A DNA stretch of 44,273 nt from Clostridia bacterium (GCA_017395105.1 JAFPWD010000005.1:1-44273); one strand, 5' to 3'. Positions 22,140 to 30,500 are shown, counted from the stretch's first letter. Notes: generated from the sequence alone by a model not told the origin. A program made the numbers and translations.

Positions 22140-24040
22140 CAGTTTGCCTCCTGTTCCGTTTTCATTTCATCCTCAAGCAGGTTCTGGATATCGGCTATGC
22201 GCTGATACAGACCCGGCGTTTTGAGAAGCTGCTCGTGGGTGCCCTCCTGCACAAGCCTGCCGCCCTCGAGAACGAGGATCTTGTCCGCCCTTGAAAGGGT
22301 CGTTATGCGGTGCGATATTATGAAGGTTGTGCAGCCGTCGCGGCGTGATTGGAGCGCATCGCGGATGGCGGCATCGGTCTCGGTATCCACCGCGCTCATA
22401 GAGTCGTCAAGTATGATTATCGGTGCCTTCTGCATCAGCATTCGCGCAATGGCAACGCGCTGCTTCTGGCCGCCCGAAAGCGTAACGCCCTTTTCGCCCA
22501 CAACGGTTTCATAGCCTTTTTCAAACGATTTGATAACCTCATGAATGGAAGCCACGCTCGAAGCATCATACACTTCGCTCTCATCCGCCTCGGGGCGGGT
22601 GATGCGGATGTTTTCCATAATGGTTCTGGAGTACAGGAAGGGCTCCTGAAGAACTATGCCGATATTACGCCTGAGATGGTGGCGCTCGATGTCGTTTATG
22701 TTCACGCCGTCTATGAGTATCTCGCCATCTCGAACGGTATAGAGCCTTTGAAGAAGCTGCACAAGGCTCGATTTACCCGAACCCGTGGAACCGAGTATAG
22801 CCACGGTCTCGCCCGGGCTTGCGGAGAAGCTGATATCCTTCAAAACGTCCTGACCGTCCTCATAGCCGAAGCCAACTCCGCGGAACTCAACGCTGCCCTT
22901 TATTTCGGGCTGAAGCGCGCGGCCGGGCTCGGTCTCGACGGGGGCTTCAAGTATCTCGTTCAGCCTACCGAGCGAAACGCCCGCCTTTTCAAGATCGGCA
23001 AGGATGCGCCCGAGCTGGCGAACGGGCCAAACCAGCATTGCGGTATAGCTCGAAAACACGGTGAGTTCGCCAACAGAGATCTCACCCATTATAACGAAGT
23101 AAACGCCGAAGCAGAGGCTGATCGCTATCTGGATAAAGCCAAACATATCTGAAACGCCCCAGAAGAACGCCATAAGGCTGTTTAGCTTGAGCGACTTGTT
23201 TTTATAGTCCTCATTTTTTTCTGTAAACGAATCAAGCTCCGAGCGCTGCTGCCCGAAAGCACGAACGACCCTAACGCCGGCGGCATTCTCCTGAATAGCC
23301 GCGCTCAAAACGCCCTCGGATTCGTCGGAGAGCGCAAAATGCTTCTTAACGCCACGGCAGTATACGTATGCGGCAGCAGCGAGGATCGGCATCAGCATAA
23401 CCGAGATCAGCGAAAGCTTCGAGTTCATATTGAACATGATGTAGCCCGCAACGATTATCATAAATACGGTTCGAACTATCTCAAGAAGCTGATTCTGAAC
23501 GAACCTGCGCACCGTGTCCACGTCCGAGGTGCAGCGCTGGATTATATCGCCGCTCGAGATGTGCTTATGGTAGTCGTACGGCACGTTCGCAAGATGATCG
23601 TAAAGCCGAGTGCGCATATTGTAGGCAAGCTGCTCCGCACCATAGGCCACCCGGCTCCGGCGAACGAAATTTGCAAGCGCGTTCAGAGCGGTGGCAAGAA
23701 TGAGCAGTATGCCCATTATATAAAGGTTGTTGACAAGAAACTGCTTGCCGCCAAAGCTTTCCACGATGCGCTCTATCCACGGGGCAACGACCATGCTGCC
23801 CTGATAGTCCGCCTCGGCGTAATCCTTGAGCACGTAGTCGATGGTAAAGCCCGTGATAAGCGGAATGAGATACGCCGAAACTATCGCGGCGAATATGCCG
23901 AGAATGCCAAGCAGGAAATGATGCCTCGTGCCCCTGCTGAAATCGAGTGCAAGTGCGCGCACAGCCTTCCTATGCTTCTTTATTTCTTCCTTTGATGGCT
24001 TTGCAGCCGTTCCGTTTTTGATTTCCGTTATTGTTTCCAT
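22139..24040 (-). CDS. ABC exporter half-transporter, subunit 1 with degenerate Walker B (BmrC/LmrC-like)
   Basis: 633 aa from ATG 24040. A membrane domain is followed by an NBD with GSTGSGKSS (Walker A), QEPFLYSRTIMENI and LSGGQKQRVAIAR. Walker B reads IIILDDSMSAVD: the catalytic Glu is Asp, the mark of the non-hydrolysing site in heterodimeric exporters such as BmrCD, LmrCD and TM287/288. The switch reads SHRITTL. The start is uncertain: ATG 24040 has a weak AGAAGAA upstream, while a GTG at 24112 has no RBS and would add 24 residues encoded by a tandem repeat. First structural gene after the leader peptide and terminator. Confidence 0.92.
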   Translation of the reverse strand: METITEIKNGTAAKPSKEEIKKHRKAVRALALDFSRGTRHHFLLGILGIFAAIVSAYLIPLITGFTIDYVLKDYAEADYQGSMVVAPWIERIVESFGGKQFLVNNLYIMGILLILATALNALANFVRRSRVAYGAEQLAYNMRTRLYDHLANVPYDYHKHISSGDIIQRCTSDVDTVRRFVQNQLLEIVRTVFMIIVAGYIMFNMNSKLSLISVMLMPILAAAAYVYCRGVKKHFALSDESEGVLSAAIQENAAGVRVVRAFGQQRSELDSFTEKNEDYKNKSLKLNSLMAFFWGVSDMFGFIQIAISLCFGVYFVIMGEISVGELTVFSSYTAMLVWPVRQLGRILADLEKAGVSLGRLNEILEAPVETEPGRALQPEIKGSVEFRGVGFGYEDGQDVLKDISFSASPGETVAILGSTGSGKSSLVQLLQRLYTVRDGEILIDGVNINDIERHHLRRNIGIVLQEPFLYSRTIMENIRITRPEADESEVYDASSVASIHEVIKSFEKGYETVVGEKGVTLSGGQKQRVAIARMLMQKAPIIILDDSMSAVDTETDAAIRDALQSRRDGCTTFIISHRITTLSRADKILVLEGGRLVQEGTHEQLLKTPGLYQRIADIQNLLEDEMKTEQEAN

Positions 24041-24053
24041 AAATCTATTCTTC

Positions 24054-24089
24054 TTATTTCGGATATTTCGGTTATTTAGGTTATTTAGG
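24054..24089 (-). repeat. Four 9-bp tandem repeats before the ABC exporter start
   Basis: TTATTTCGG, ATATTTCGG, TTATTTAGG, TTATTTAGG in plus-strand order, contiguous. They sit between the attenuator and the ATG at 24040, in the untranslated leader (or in an N-terminal extension if GTG 24112 is used). Such repeats can change copy number by slippage. Confidence 0.75.
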
Positions 24090-24129
24090 TTTGTTTCGCC
24101 GCATTCGGTCACAGAGGATCAAAACGCAT

Positions 24130-24160
24130 AAAAAACGAGCCGCAGATATGCCTGCGGCCC
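24130..24160 (-). terminator. Attenuator terminator upstream of the ABC exporter genes
   Basis: Minus strand: GGGCCGCAG (24160-24152) pairs with CTGCGGCTC (24145-24137), 9 bp with one G-U and a 6-nt loop, followed by G and six T (24135-24130). A strong intrinsic terminator lying between a promoter plus leader ORF and the structural genes, so it must be bypassed for expression. Confidence 0.88.
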
Positions 24161-24183
24161 GATAGCTCCAAATTAGCTTAAGC

Positions 24184-24276
24184 TCAAATTAAAGCAAAAG
24201 CAGCGGACGAGGTCGCACGCGGGGAAGGGGTGAAAACACCGCCGAGGATTTTGACCGAGTTGACGTTGATGATCAT
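24184..24276 (-). CDS. 30-residue leader peptide of the ABC exporter operon
   Basis: ATG at 24276 and TGA at 24186-24184. AAAGGAGG lies 9 nt before the ATG, about the strongest Shine-Dalgarno in the window. The peptide begins MIINVNSVKILGGVFTPSPR and ends TSSAAFALI; it has no family resemblance. It starts about 27 nt after the predicted transcript start and ends 24 nt before the attenuator terminator. The layout matches regulatory leader peptides such as BmrB upstream of bmrCD, where ribosome stalling by antibiotics prevents termination (known for bmrB; inferred here). The SD (GAGGTCGCA) is perfectly complementary to codons 20-23. Confidence 0.75.
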   Translation of the reverse strand: MIINVNSVKILGGVFTPSPRATSSAAFALI

Positions 24277-24289
24277 TTTTTGCGACCTC
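24209..24289 (-). promoter_or_regulatory. Competing RNA pairings of the attenuator (SD sequestrator / antiterminator)
   Basis: Segment 1, GAGGTCGCA (24289-24281, containing the SD), is a perfect 9-bp complement of segment 2, TGCGACCTC (24217-24209, inside the leader ORF). Segment 2 can also pair with segment 3, the 5' arm of the terminator (GGGCCGCA; seven pairs with one C-A mismatch). Pairings 1:2, 2:3 and 3:4 are mutually exclusive in series. A ribosome on segment 1 would free segment 2 to block the terminator. Confidence 0.65.
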
Positions 24290-24309
24290 CTTTCCGTTAA
24301 GATGCAGCT

Positions 24310-24338
24310 ATTATATAAGAATTTCATTCGGATTGCAA
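24310..24338 (-). promoter_or_regulatory. Promoter of the leader peptide-ABC exporter operon
   Basis: TTGCAA (24338-24333), 17 bp, TATAAT (24315-24310). The predicted transcript start is near 24303. Confidence 0.75.
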
Positions 24339-24389
24339 GCCGATTTTATTAAAAAGGCGGATATATTTTCAATGCTGCCTTTGCCGCGC

Positions 24390-24417
24390 TTGACATATTT
24401 GTCGGTCTGAATATAAT
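24390..24417 (+). promoter_or_regulatory. Promoter of groES-groEL
   Basis: Consensus TTGACA (24390-24395), 16 bp, TATAAT (24412-24417). No CIRCE element (TTAGCACTC-N9-GAGTGCTAA) or close variant is seen between it and groES. Confidence 0.8.
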
Positions 24418-24503
24418 ACCAGTTATAGGAAATAATATTATCGTGCGGGAATTTGGCCTTTTATCGGCCCGATCCCAAACGAATCACCCAAGGAGGAAAG
24501 GTT

Positions 24504-24788
24504 ATGAAACTCAAACCCTTATTTGACAGAGTAGTTATCAAGAGCTGCGAAGCGGAGGAGACCACCAAGAGCGGCCTCATCCTCACCGGCAACGCGAAGG
24601 AAAAGCCCCAGATGGCGGAAGTGGTCGAGGTCGGCCCCGGCGGCATGGTTGACGGCAAGGAGATCAAAATGACCGTCAAGTCAGGCGATAAGGTCATCTA
24701 TTCCAAGTACGCGGGCAACGAAGTCAAGCTCGATGGCGTTGAATACATCATCGTTCGCCAGAGCGATATCCTCGCGGTAGTCGAATAA
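24504..24788 (+). CDS. groES: Co-chaperonin GroES
   Basis: 94 aa, standard length. The 10-kDa ring that caps GroEL. KPLFDRVVIKSCEAEETTKSGLIL, including the mobile loop (EETTKSGLIL) and VGPGGMVDGKEI, identifies it. The start at 24504 follows AAGGAGGAAAGGTT; the upstream in-frame ATG lacks an RBS. It is 45 bp upstream of groEL in a two-gene operon behind a consensus promoter. The usual CIRCE operator is missing, so heat control may differ. Confidence 0.97.
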   Translation: MKLKPLFDRVVIKSCEAEETTKSGLILTGNAKEKPQMAEVVEVGPGGMVDGKEIKMTVKSGDKVIYSKYAGNEVKLDGVEYIIVRQSDILAVVE

Positions 24789-24827
24789 TCAAGGCTCATC
24801 ATATTTCAAAGAATCGAAAGGAAGTAA

Positions 24828-26459
<1,632 letters not shown>

Positions 26460-26488
26460 TGAGCGCCTGACCCAAAATAACCATAAGC

Positions 26489-26524
26489 GGAGCCGTCCGA
26501 ACGGGCGGCTCCGAAAGCTTTTAA
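26489..26524 (+). terminator. Terminator of groES-groEL
   Basis: A 10-bp stem (26489-26498 with 26503-26512, one U-G) with a GAAC loop; the trailing T-run (CTTTT) starts 7 nt after the stem. Confidence 0.7.
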
Positions 26525-26552
26525 AACAAAAACATTCGGGGGATAAACGAAT

Positions 26553-28292
26553 ATGAAGGTTCGCAATTTACTCGGCGAAAGATTTAAGGAACGCGCATAC
26601 GATATCGAAAGCCAGAACCTGATGACCCGCGGCGGCTATATGAAGCAGGTCGGCAACGGCATCTACTCGCTGTTCACGCCCGCAAAGCGCATTCAGAACA
26701 AGATCGAGCAGATACTGCGCGAAGAGATGGATCTTATCGACGGCCAGGAGGTGCTCTTCCCGGTCGTTATGCCCGCAACGCTTTGGCAGTCTTCGGGCAG
26801 GTTTGAGTCCATCGGCAGGGAGCTTCTTCGTTTTAAGGACAGGAGCGGAGCAGACATGGTGCTCGGCATGACTCATGAGGAGGCGGCGGTCCAGCTTGCA
26901 AACAACGTGGCTGGTACCTACCAAAAGTATCCCTTCATGATCTATCAGATCCAGATCAAATTCCGCGACGAGCCCCGCGCAAGGGGCGGCCTTATCCGCG
27001 TTCGCGAGTTCACCATGAAGGATGCGTATTCCTTCCACACCTCCCAGGAGGATCTGGAGGCCTACTACGAGCGCGCCTACCGCGCATACGAGCGCATCTA
27101 TGCCCGCTGCGGTCTGCCCGAGGTAATCGCCGTAAAGTCAGACAGCGGCATGATGGGCGGCAAGGTCAGCCACGAGTTCATGCTTCTTACTTCGATCGGC
27201 GAGGATTCGATCGTGTTCTGCCCCGAGTGCGGCTTCAGAGCCAATATGGAGGCTTGCGAGGCCATCATCGAGAATGAAACCGAATCGCAGCTACTCCCTC
27301 TCACCGAGGTGTTTACCGGCGAAGCCAAGACCATCGATGAAGTCGGCGAGATGCTCAAAATGCCCGCAAACAAGTCCTGCAAGGCTGTCGTCTACCAGAA
27401 GAATGAGGACGATTCCTTCGTGCTCGTGTTCATTCGCGGCGATCTTGAGATAAACGAAACGAAGCTCACCAATTACCTCAAGGCCGAGATCCATCCCGCT
27501 GTTGAAATAGAAAACGCGAATCTCGCTGCCGGAAATATCGGCCCCGTAGGGCTCGATGCGAAGGCGACCGTGCTCTTTGACCGTTCTCTCGTTGGAGCCA
27601 TGAACCTCGTTTGCGGCGCGAACAAGGCCGAGTATCATATCACCGGCTTCAACCCCGCTCGCGATCTCCCGGAAAATACCGAGTTCATCGACTTTGCCAA
27701 GGCGGTTGAGGGCGGCGTGTGTCCAAGCTGTAAGAAACATTCGCTCAATATCAAGCGCGGTATCGAGGTCGGAAATATTTTCCAGCTCGGCAAGCGCTAC
27801 ACCGAGGCGATGGGCATGACCTACGATAACGAGAACGGCGAAAGGGTAAGCCCGATAATGGGCTGCTACGGCATCGGCGTTGGCAGGCTGATCGCTTCCG
27901 TTTGCGAGGAGCATCACGATGACTACGGCCCCATCTGGCCGATCACCATCGCGCCCTGGCAGGTTCAGATCTGCGCTCTGCGTATCGACGACGAGTCCGT
28001 GAAGGCCGCCGCCGAAAAGCTCTATTCCGAGCTCAAAAACGCGGGCATTGAGGTCGTATACGACGACCGTCCCGTTTCCGCAGGAGTTATGTTCTCCGAT
28101 GCCGATCTTCTCGGCGCACCGCTTCGCGTTGTTATCAGCCCCAAGACCCTCGGCCGCAATTGCTTCGAGTTCTCCGCAAGGGATAAGTCCTTCCGCGAGG
28201 ATATCGAGGCCGAGAACGCCGCAAAAGCCATCTGCGATAAGGTTCGCGAGCTGATCGCAGAGGTGAACTCGAAGGTTCCCAAAACCATCTGA
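26553..28292 (+). CDS. proS: Prolyl-tRNA synthetase (bacterial type with editing domain)
   Basis: 579 aa class II synthetase that charges tRNA-Pro. SQNLMTRGGYMKQVGNGIYSLFTP, LGMTHEEAA, QIKFRDEPRARGGLIRVREFTMKDAYSFH (motif 2) and YGIGVGRL (motif 3) are visible. The YbaK-like editing insertion spans about residues 230-400. Cysteine pairs CPEC (about 225) and CPSC (about 390) flank it and could bind zinc, as in several Clostridia ProRS. The anticodon-binding domain is C-terminal. RBS CGGGGGAT before ATG. Monocistronic, between two terminators. Confidence 0.97.
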   Translation: MKVRNLLGERFKERAYDIESQNLMTRGGYMKQVGNGIYSLFTPAKRIQNKIEQILREEMDLIDGQEVLFPVVMPATLWQSSGRFESIGRELLRFKDRSGADMVLGMTHEEAAVQLANNVAGTYQKYPFMIYQIQIKFRDEPRARGGLIRVREFTMKDAYSFHTSQEDLEAYYERAYRAYERIYARCGLPEVIAVKSDSGMMGGKVSHEFMLLTSIGEDSIVFCPECGFRANMEACEAIIENETESQLLPLTEVFTGEAKTIDEVGEMLKMPANKSCKAVVYQKNEDDSFVLVFIRGDLEINETKLTNYLKAEIHPAVEIENANLAAGNIGPVGLDAKATVLFDRSLVGAMNLVCGANKAEYHITGFNPARDLPENTEFIDFAKAVEGGVCPSCKKHSLNIKRGIEVGNIFQLGKRYTEAMGMTYDNENGERVSPIMGCYGIGVGRLIASVCEEHHDDYGPIWPITIAPWQVQICALRIDDESVKAAAEKLYSELKNAGIEVVYDDRPVSAGVMFSDADLLGAPLRVVISPKTLGRNCFEFSARDKSFREDIEAENAAKAICDKVRELIAEVNSKVPKTI

Positions 28293-28310
28293 AAGTATTA
28301 GCTTTTTTAG

Positions 28311-28339
28311 ACCCGAGGAACTCAGCTCCTCGGGTTTTT
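28311..28339 (+). terminator. Terminator of proS
   Basis: Perfect 9-bp stem ACCCGAGGA (28311-28319) / TCCTCGGGT (28327-28335), 7-nt loop, TTTTT. Confidence 0.9.
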
Positions 28340-28406
28340 GCTTTCGAAACCGGATTCTTATATAAATATAATATCGTTTGTAAGGCACTTTGAGCAAAAA
28401 CGGGGA

Positions 28407-28434
28407 TTGACAAATTTCGATTTTGCGTTATAAT
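28407..28434 (+). promoter_or_regulatory. Promoter of tRNA-Tyr
   Basis: TTGACA (28407-28412), 16 bp, TATAAT (28429-28434), 17 bp before the mature tRNA start. Confidence 0.8.
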
Positions 28435-28451
28435 AGTATCGTTGTGAATAT

Positions 28452-28536
28452 GGACGGGTTCCCGAGCGGCCAAAGGGAGCGGACTGTAAATCCGTTGTCA
28501 CAGACTACGATGGTTCGAATCCATCCCCGTCCACCA
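28452..28536 (+). tRNA. tRNA-Tyr (anticodon GTA)
   Basis: 85 nt including encoded CCA. Acceptor stem GGACGGG (28452-28458) / CCCGTCC (28526-28532), discriminator A, then CCA. Anticodon loop CTGTAAA with GTA at 28486-28488. The long variable arm (class II tRNA) and the TTCGAAT T-loop fit bacterial tRNA-Tyr. It has its own promoter and terminator, and its 3' end is echoed by a remnant at 29333-29364. Confidence 0.95.
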
Positions 28537-28538
28537 AA

Positions 28539-28579
28539 GCGAAAATCCTGTCGACGACAGTCGGCAGGATTTTTGCTTT
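28539..28579 (+). terminator. Terminator of tRNA-Tyr
   Basis: GCGAAAATCCTG...CAGGATTTTTGC: the stem AAAATCCTG / CAGGATTTTT with inner CGA/TCG pairs, ending in a T-run. Confidence 0.8.
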
Positions 28580-28679
28580 GTATTCTTCATTCTTAAGTTT
28601 TAAGTCTTAAATATTCATTAAACAGCGACAGGATTTTCTAATGAATACTGAAAACTGAAGACTGAAAAATGAATAGTTG

Positions 28680-28708
28680 TTGCGAAATCGGACGTTTTCC
28701 GATATAAT
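28680..28708 (+). promoter_or_regulatory. Promoter of the GNAT gene with a dyad in the spacer
   Basis: TTGCGA (28680-28685), 17 bp, TATAAT (28703-28708). ATCGGA (28687-28692) and TCCGAT (28699-28704) form a 6-bp inverted repeat across the spacer, a possible operator. 45 bp before the GNAT ATG. Confidence 0.55.
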
Positions 28709-28752
28709 ATTGCTGGAAAGGATAATTTTTTTGGATTCATAGAGGTGAGAAG

Positions 28753-29229
28753 ATGACAGTATTACTTCATGACAGAACAGAAGCAACTGTAAGGATGTAT
28801 TATGAAAAATCACAGCAGCCTGAAATAAAAACTATGTTGCCGCAAAAAGCAAAAAGCGCTGAGGAAGCTGTTTTGGACTATTATAAAATGCTCCTTCCTG
28901 GCAGCACTAGTTATGGACGGACGATCTTTGTCGACGGCGTATATATCGGAGATGTGTGGTGCTACTGCATCGACAAGACCGATACGCCAAACGCCATGCT
29001 GAGTTTCTGTATTTTTGAAATAACGTATTGGCGCAAAGGGATCGCATCGGAAGCTGTTTCCCTGTTTTTGAAGGCGATCCATGAAAAGTTTGGGATCGGA
29101 ACAATCGGCGCTTTCACGTTTTCCAATAATATCGCATCGCAGAGAGTCCTTGAAAAAAACGGCTTTCAGTTTTTAGAAGAATTCATTGAGGACGGAAGGG
29201 CATCAAAATACTATCAACTGTCTCTTTGA
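28753..29229 (+). CDS. GNAT-family N-acetyltransferase
   Basis: 158 aa. GNAT fold: GVYIGDVWCYCID (beta strands), FCIFEITYWRKGIASEAVSLFLKAI (motif A; R-x-x-G-I-A acetyl-CoA loop as WRKGIA) and FTFSNNIASQRVLEKNGFQFLEEF (motif B). Such enzymes acetylate amines on proteins, antibiotics or metabolites; the substrate cannot be told. RBS GAGGTGAGAAG before ATG. Its base composition and codons are more AT-rich than those of its neighbours. It lies alone between tRNA-Tyr and a partial copy of the tRNA 3' end, suggesting arrival by transfer. Confidence 0.85.
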   Translation: MTVLLHDRTEATVRMYYEKSQQPEIKTMLPQKAKSAEEAVLDYYKMLLPGSTSYGRTIFVDGVYIGDVWCYCIDKTDTPNAMLSFCIFEITYWRKGIASEAVSLFLKAIHEKFGIGTIGAFTFSNNIASQRVLEKNGFQFLEEFIEDGRASKYYQLSL

Positions 29230-29332
29230 TCCATTCGTATGATGCTTCGGTTTATCCGGCTCCTGGTGAGGAAATAACCATAATTCAATACAAGCTTTTG
29301 ATTTGTTTGACCTATCATGATATACTTTCAAG

Positions 29333-29364
29333 GGTTCGAATCCATCTGTCAAAAACGAAAATCC
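29333..29364 (+). repeat. Partial copy of the tRNA-Tyr 3' region (att-like remnant)
   Basis: GGTTCGAATCCATC (29333-29346) is identical to tRNA-Tyr 28512-28525 (T-loop and part of the acceptor side). Nine bases later CGAAAATCC (29356-29364) matches 28540-28548 just beyond the tRNA, where the spacing is 14. Upstream TTGATT-17-TATACT (about 29296-29324) looks like a leftover tRNA promoter. Either a decayed integration-site repeat or a deleted second tRNA-Tyr. Confidence 0.5.
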
Positions 29365-29386
29365 ATCTTTTTCGTACCCGTTTCAC

Positions 29387-29423
29387 AATACAAGAGGGTA
29401 GGCAGAGCCTGCTCTCTTGTATT
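29387..29423. terminator. 17-bp near-perfect hairpin
   Basis: A 17-bp stem with two wobble pairs and a 3-nt loop (AGA); the outer arms are AATACAAGAG / CTCTTGTATT. A longer stem than other terminators here, with only a weak T-run after it. It may end the GNAT transcript or be a miniature repeat. Confidence 0.45.
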
Positions 29424-29481
29424 GGTTTAAATAATGGATACATCCTTCATAATGCGAACGATGCCTGTGTCGAAAAAACAC

Positions 29482-29525
29482 TTGACAAGGGTAGGCGAAT
29501 GAATTATAATTAACCAAAAGGTTAA
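29482..29525 (+). promoter_or_regulatory. Promoter and operator of sdpR-sdpI
   Basis: TTGACA (29482-29487), 17 bp, TATAAT (29505-29510), directly followed by the perfect palindrome TTAACC-aaaa-GGTTAA (29510-29525) over the transcript start. Its position and sequence are typical of an ArsR/SdpR-type operator, so autorepression is likely. Confidence 0.8.
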
Positions 29526-29560
29526 ATGTTATTCCGTATAGTTTGAATGGAGGTTGTGTT

Positions 29561-29824
29561 ATGGGACTGCAATCAACTCTGCGGGCGATAAGCGATCCGA
29601 CCCGCAGAACCATACTCAATCTTCTAAAAAAGCGCAGTTTGCCCGCGGGCGAGATCGCCGCGCATTTCGACATGAGCTTGCCCGCTGTATCGAAGCATCT
29701 TTCGATATTGAAGGATGCGGAGCTGATACGCGATCGTCGTGAAGGTAAATTTATTTATTATGAACTGAACGCCACCGTTTTGGAGGAGGCGCTCATCTGG
29801 ATCAAGGATCTGAAGGGAGAATAG
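29561..29824 (+). CDS. sdpR: ArsR/SdpR-family transcriptional repressor
   Basis: 87 aa winged helix. LRAISDPTRRTILNLLKKRSLPAGEIAAHFDMSLPAVSKHLSILKDAELIRDRREGKFIYYELN covers the complete ArsR-type HTH. The metal-binding ELCVCDL motif is absent, as in SdpR-type autorepressors. The start at 29561 follows GGAGG by 7 nt; an ATG at 29543 overlaps that RBS. The next gene, 1 bp downstream, is an SdpI homologue, the known partner in the B. subtilis sdpRI operon, where membrane SdpI titrates SdpR when toxin is sensed. Confidence 0.88.
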   Translation: MGLQSTLRAISDPTRRTILNLLKKRSLPAGEIAAHFDMSLPAVSKHLSILKDAELIRDRREGKFIYYELNATVLEEALIWIKDLKGE

Positions 29825-29825
29825 A

Positions 29826-30500
29826 ATGAACAACAAATACAGAAAGCCCTATATAGTTCTCGGAGTTGTGGCTCTGATAGGCATTGTAGTTCCCGTTGTG
29901 CTTCTGAGCTTTTTGCCCGACATCGTGCCCCTCCACTATGATTTTAATGGCAATATAGACCGCTATGGAAGCAAGTATGAGCTGCTGATCTTTCCGGCGA
30001 TCGCCCTTATTATGGTGCTCTCATTTGCCTTTGTTGCCTATAAAGAGAGCAAAAAGGGTGAAAGCTCGAATGAAAAGCCGATCCTTTACACAGCTATCGG
30101 TTCCTGCCTTCCCTTTAGTGCGCTTGGGATATATATTACGGCTAAATCGATAAACAACCCGGAGCCTGTTAGTGCCGAGAGTATAATGACTTTCATGGGC
30201 ATAGCCATTGGTATTATGCTTATCATACTCGGAAATGCAATGCCCAAGGCGCGCATGAACTCCTACTTCGGTCTCCGCACGACTTGGAGCATGAAAAACG
30301 AGCGCGTTTGGCAGAAGAGCCAGCGCTTGGGAGGCATCTCGCTTGTGATAGGCGGCGTTGTTATGATAATCCTTATGGCCTTCATCAAGGGGGCTTGGTC
30401 GATGCTCGTTCTGACAACTGTGTTGATCGGCGTTATAACAGTAAGCCTGATAGGCTCGCGCCGCTATTATCTGGAGGACAAGCGGAATGAAGTCGAATAG
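29826..30500 (+). CDS. sdpI: SdpI-family membrane immunity protein
   Basis: 224 aa with six hydrophobic segments. The DUF1648 block P-LHYDFNGNIDRYGSKYELLIFP and the SdpI C-terminal block NSYFGLRTTWSMKNERVWQKSQRLGG identify the family. In Bacillus it gives immunity to the toxin SdpC and acts as a signal receptor. It starts 1 bp after the sdpR stop. No sdpC-like toxin or SdpAB processing genes are in the window, so it may protect against toxins of neighbours or serve another signal. A terminator follows at 30551. Confidence 0.88.
   Translation: MNNKYRKPYIVLGVVALIGIVVPVVLLSFLPDIVPLHYDFNGNIDRYGSKYELLIFPAIALIMVLSFAFVAYKESKKGESSNEKPILYTAIGSCLPFSALGIYITAKSINNPEPVSAESIMTFMGIAIGIMLIILGNAMPKARMNSYFGLRTTWSMKNERVWQKSQRLGGISLVIGGVVMIILMAFIKGAWSMLVLTTVLIGVITVSLIGSRRYYLEDKRNEVE

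Noticed and set aside
26460-26552. T-box or attenuator before proS
   Set aside because: Only the groESL terminator is present; no T-box sequence or second hairpin.
27291-28397. Open frame of 368 codons on the minus strand
   Set aside because: Antisense of proS; its N-terminal part overlaps the proS terminator and the composition is shadow-like.
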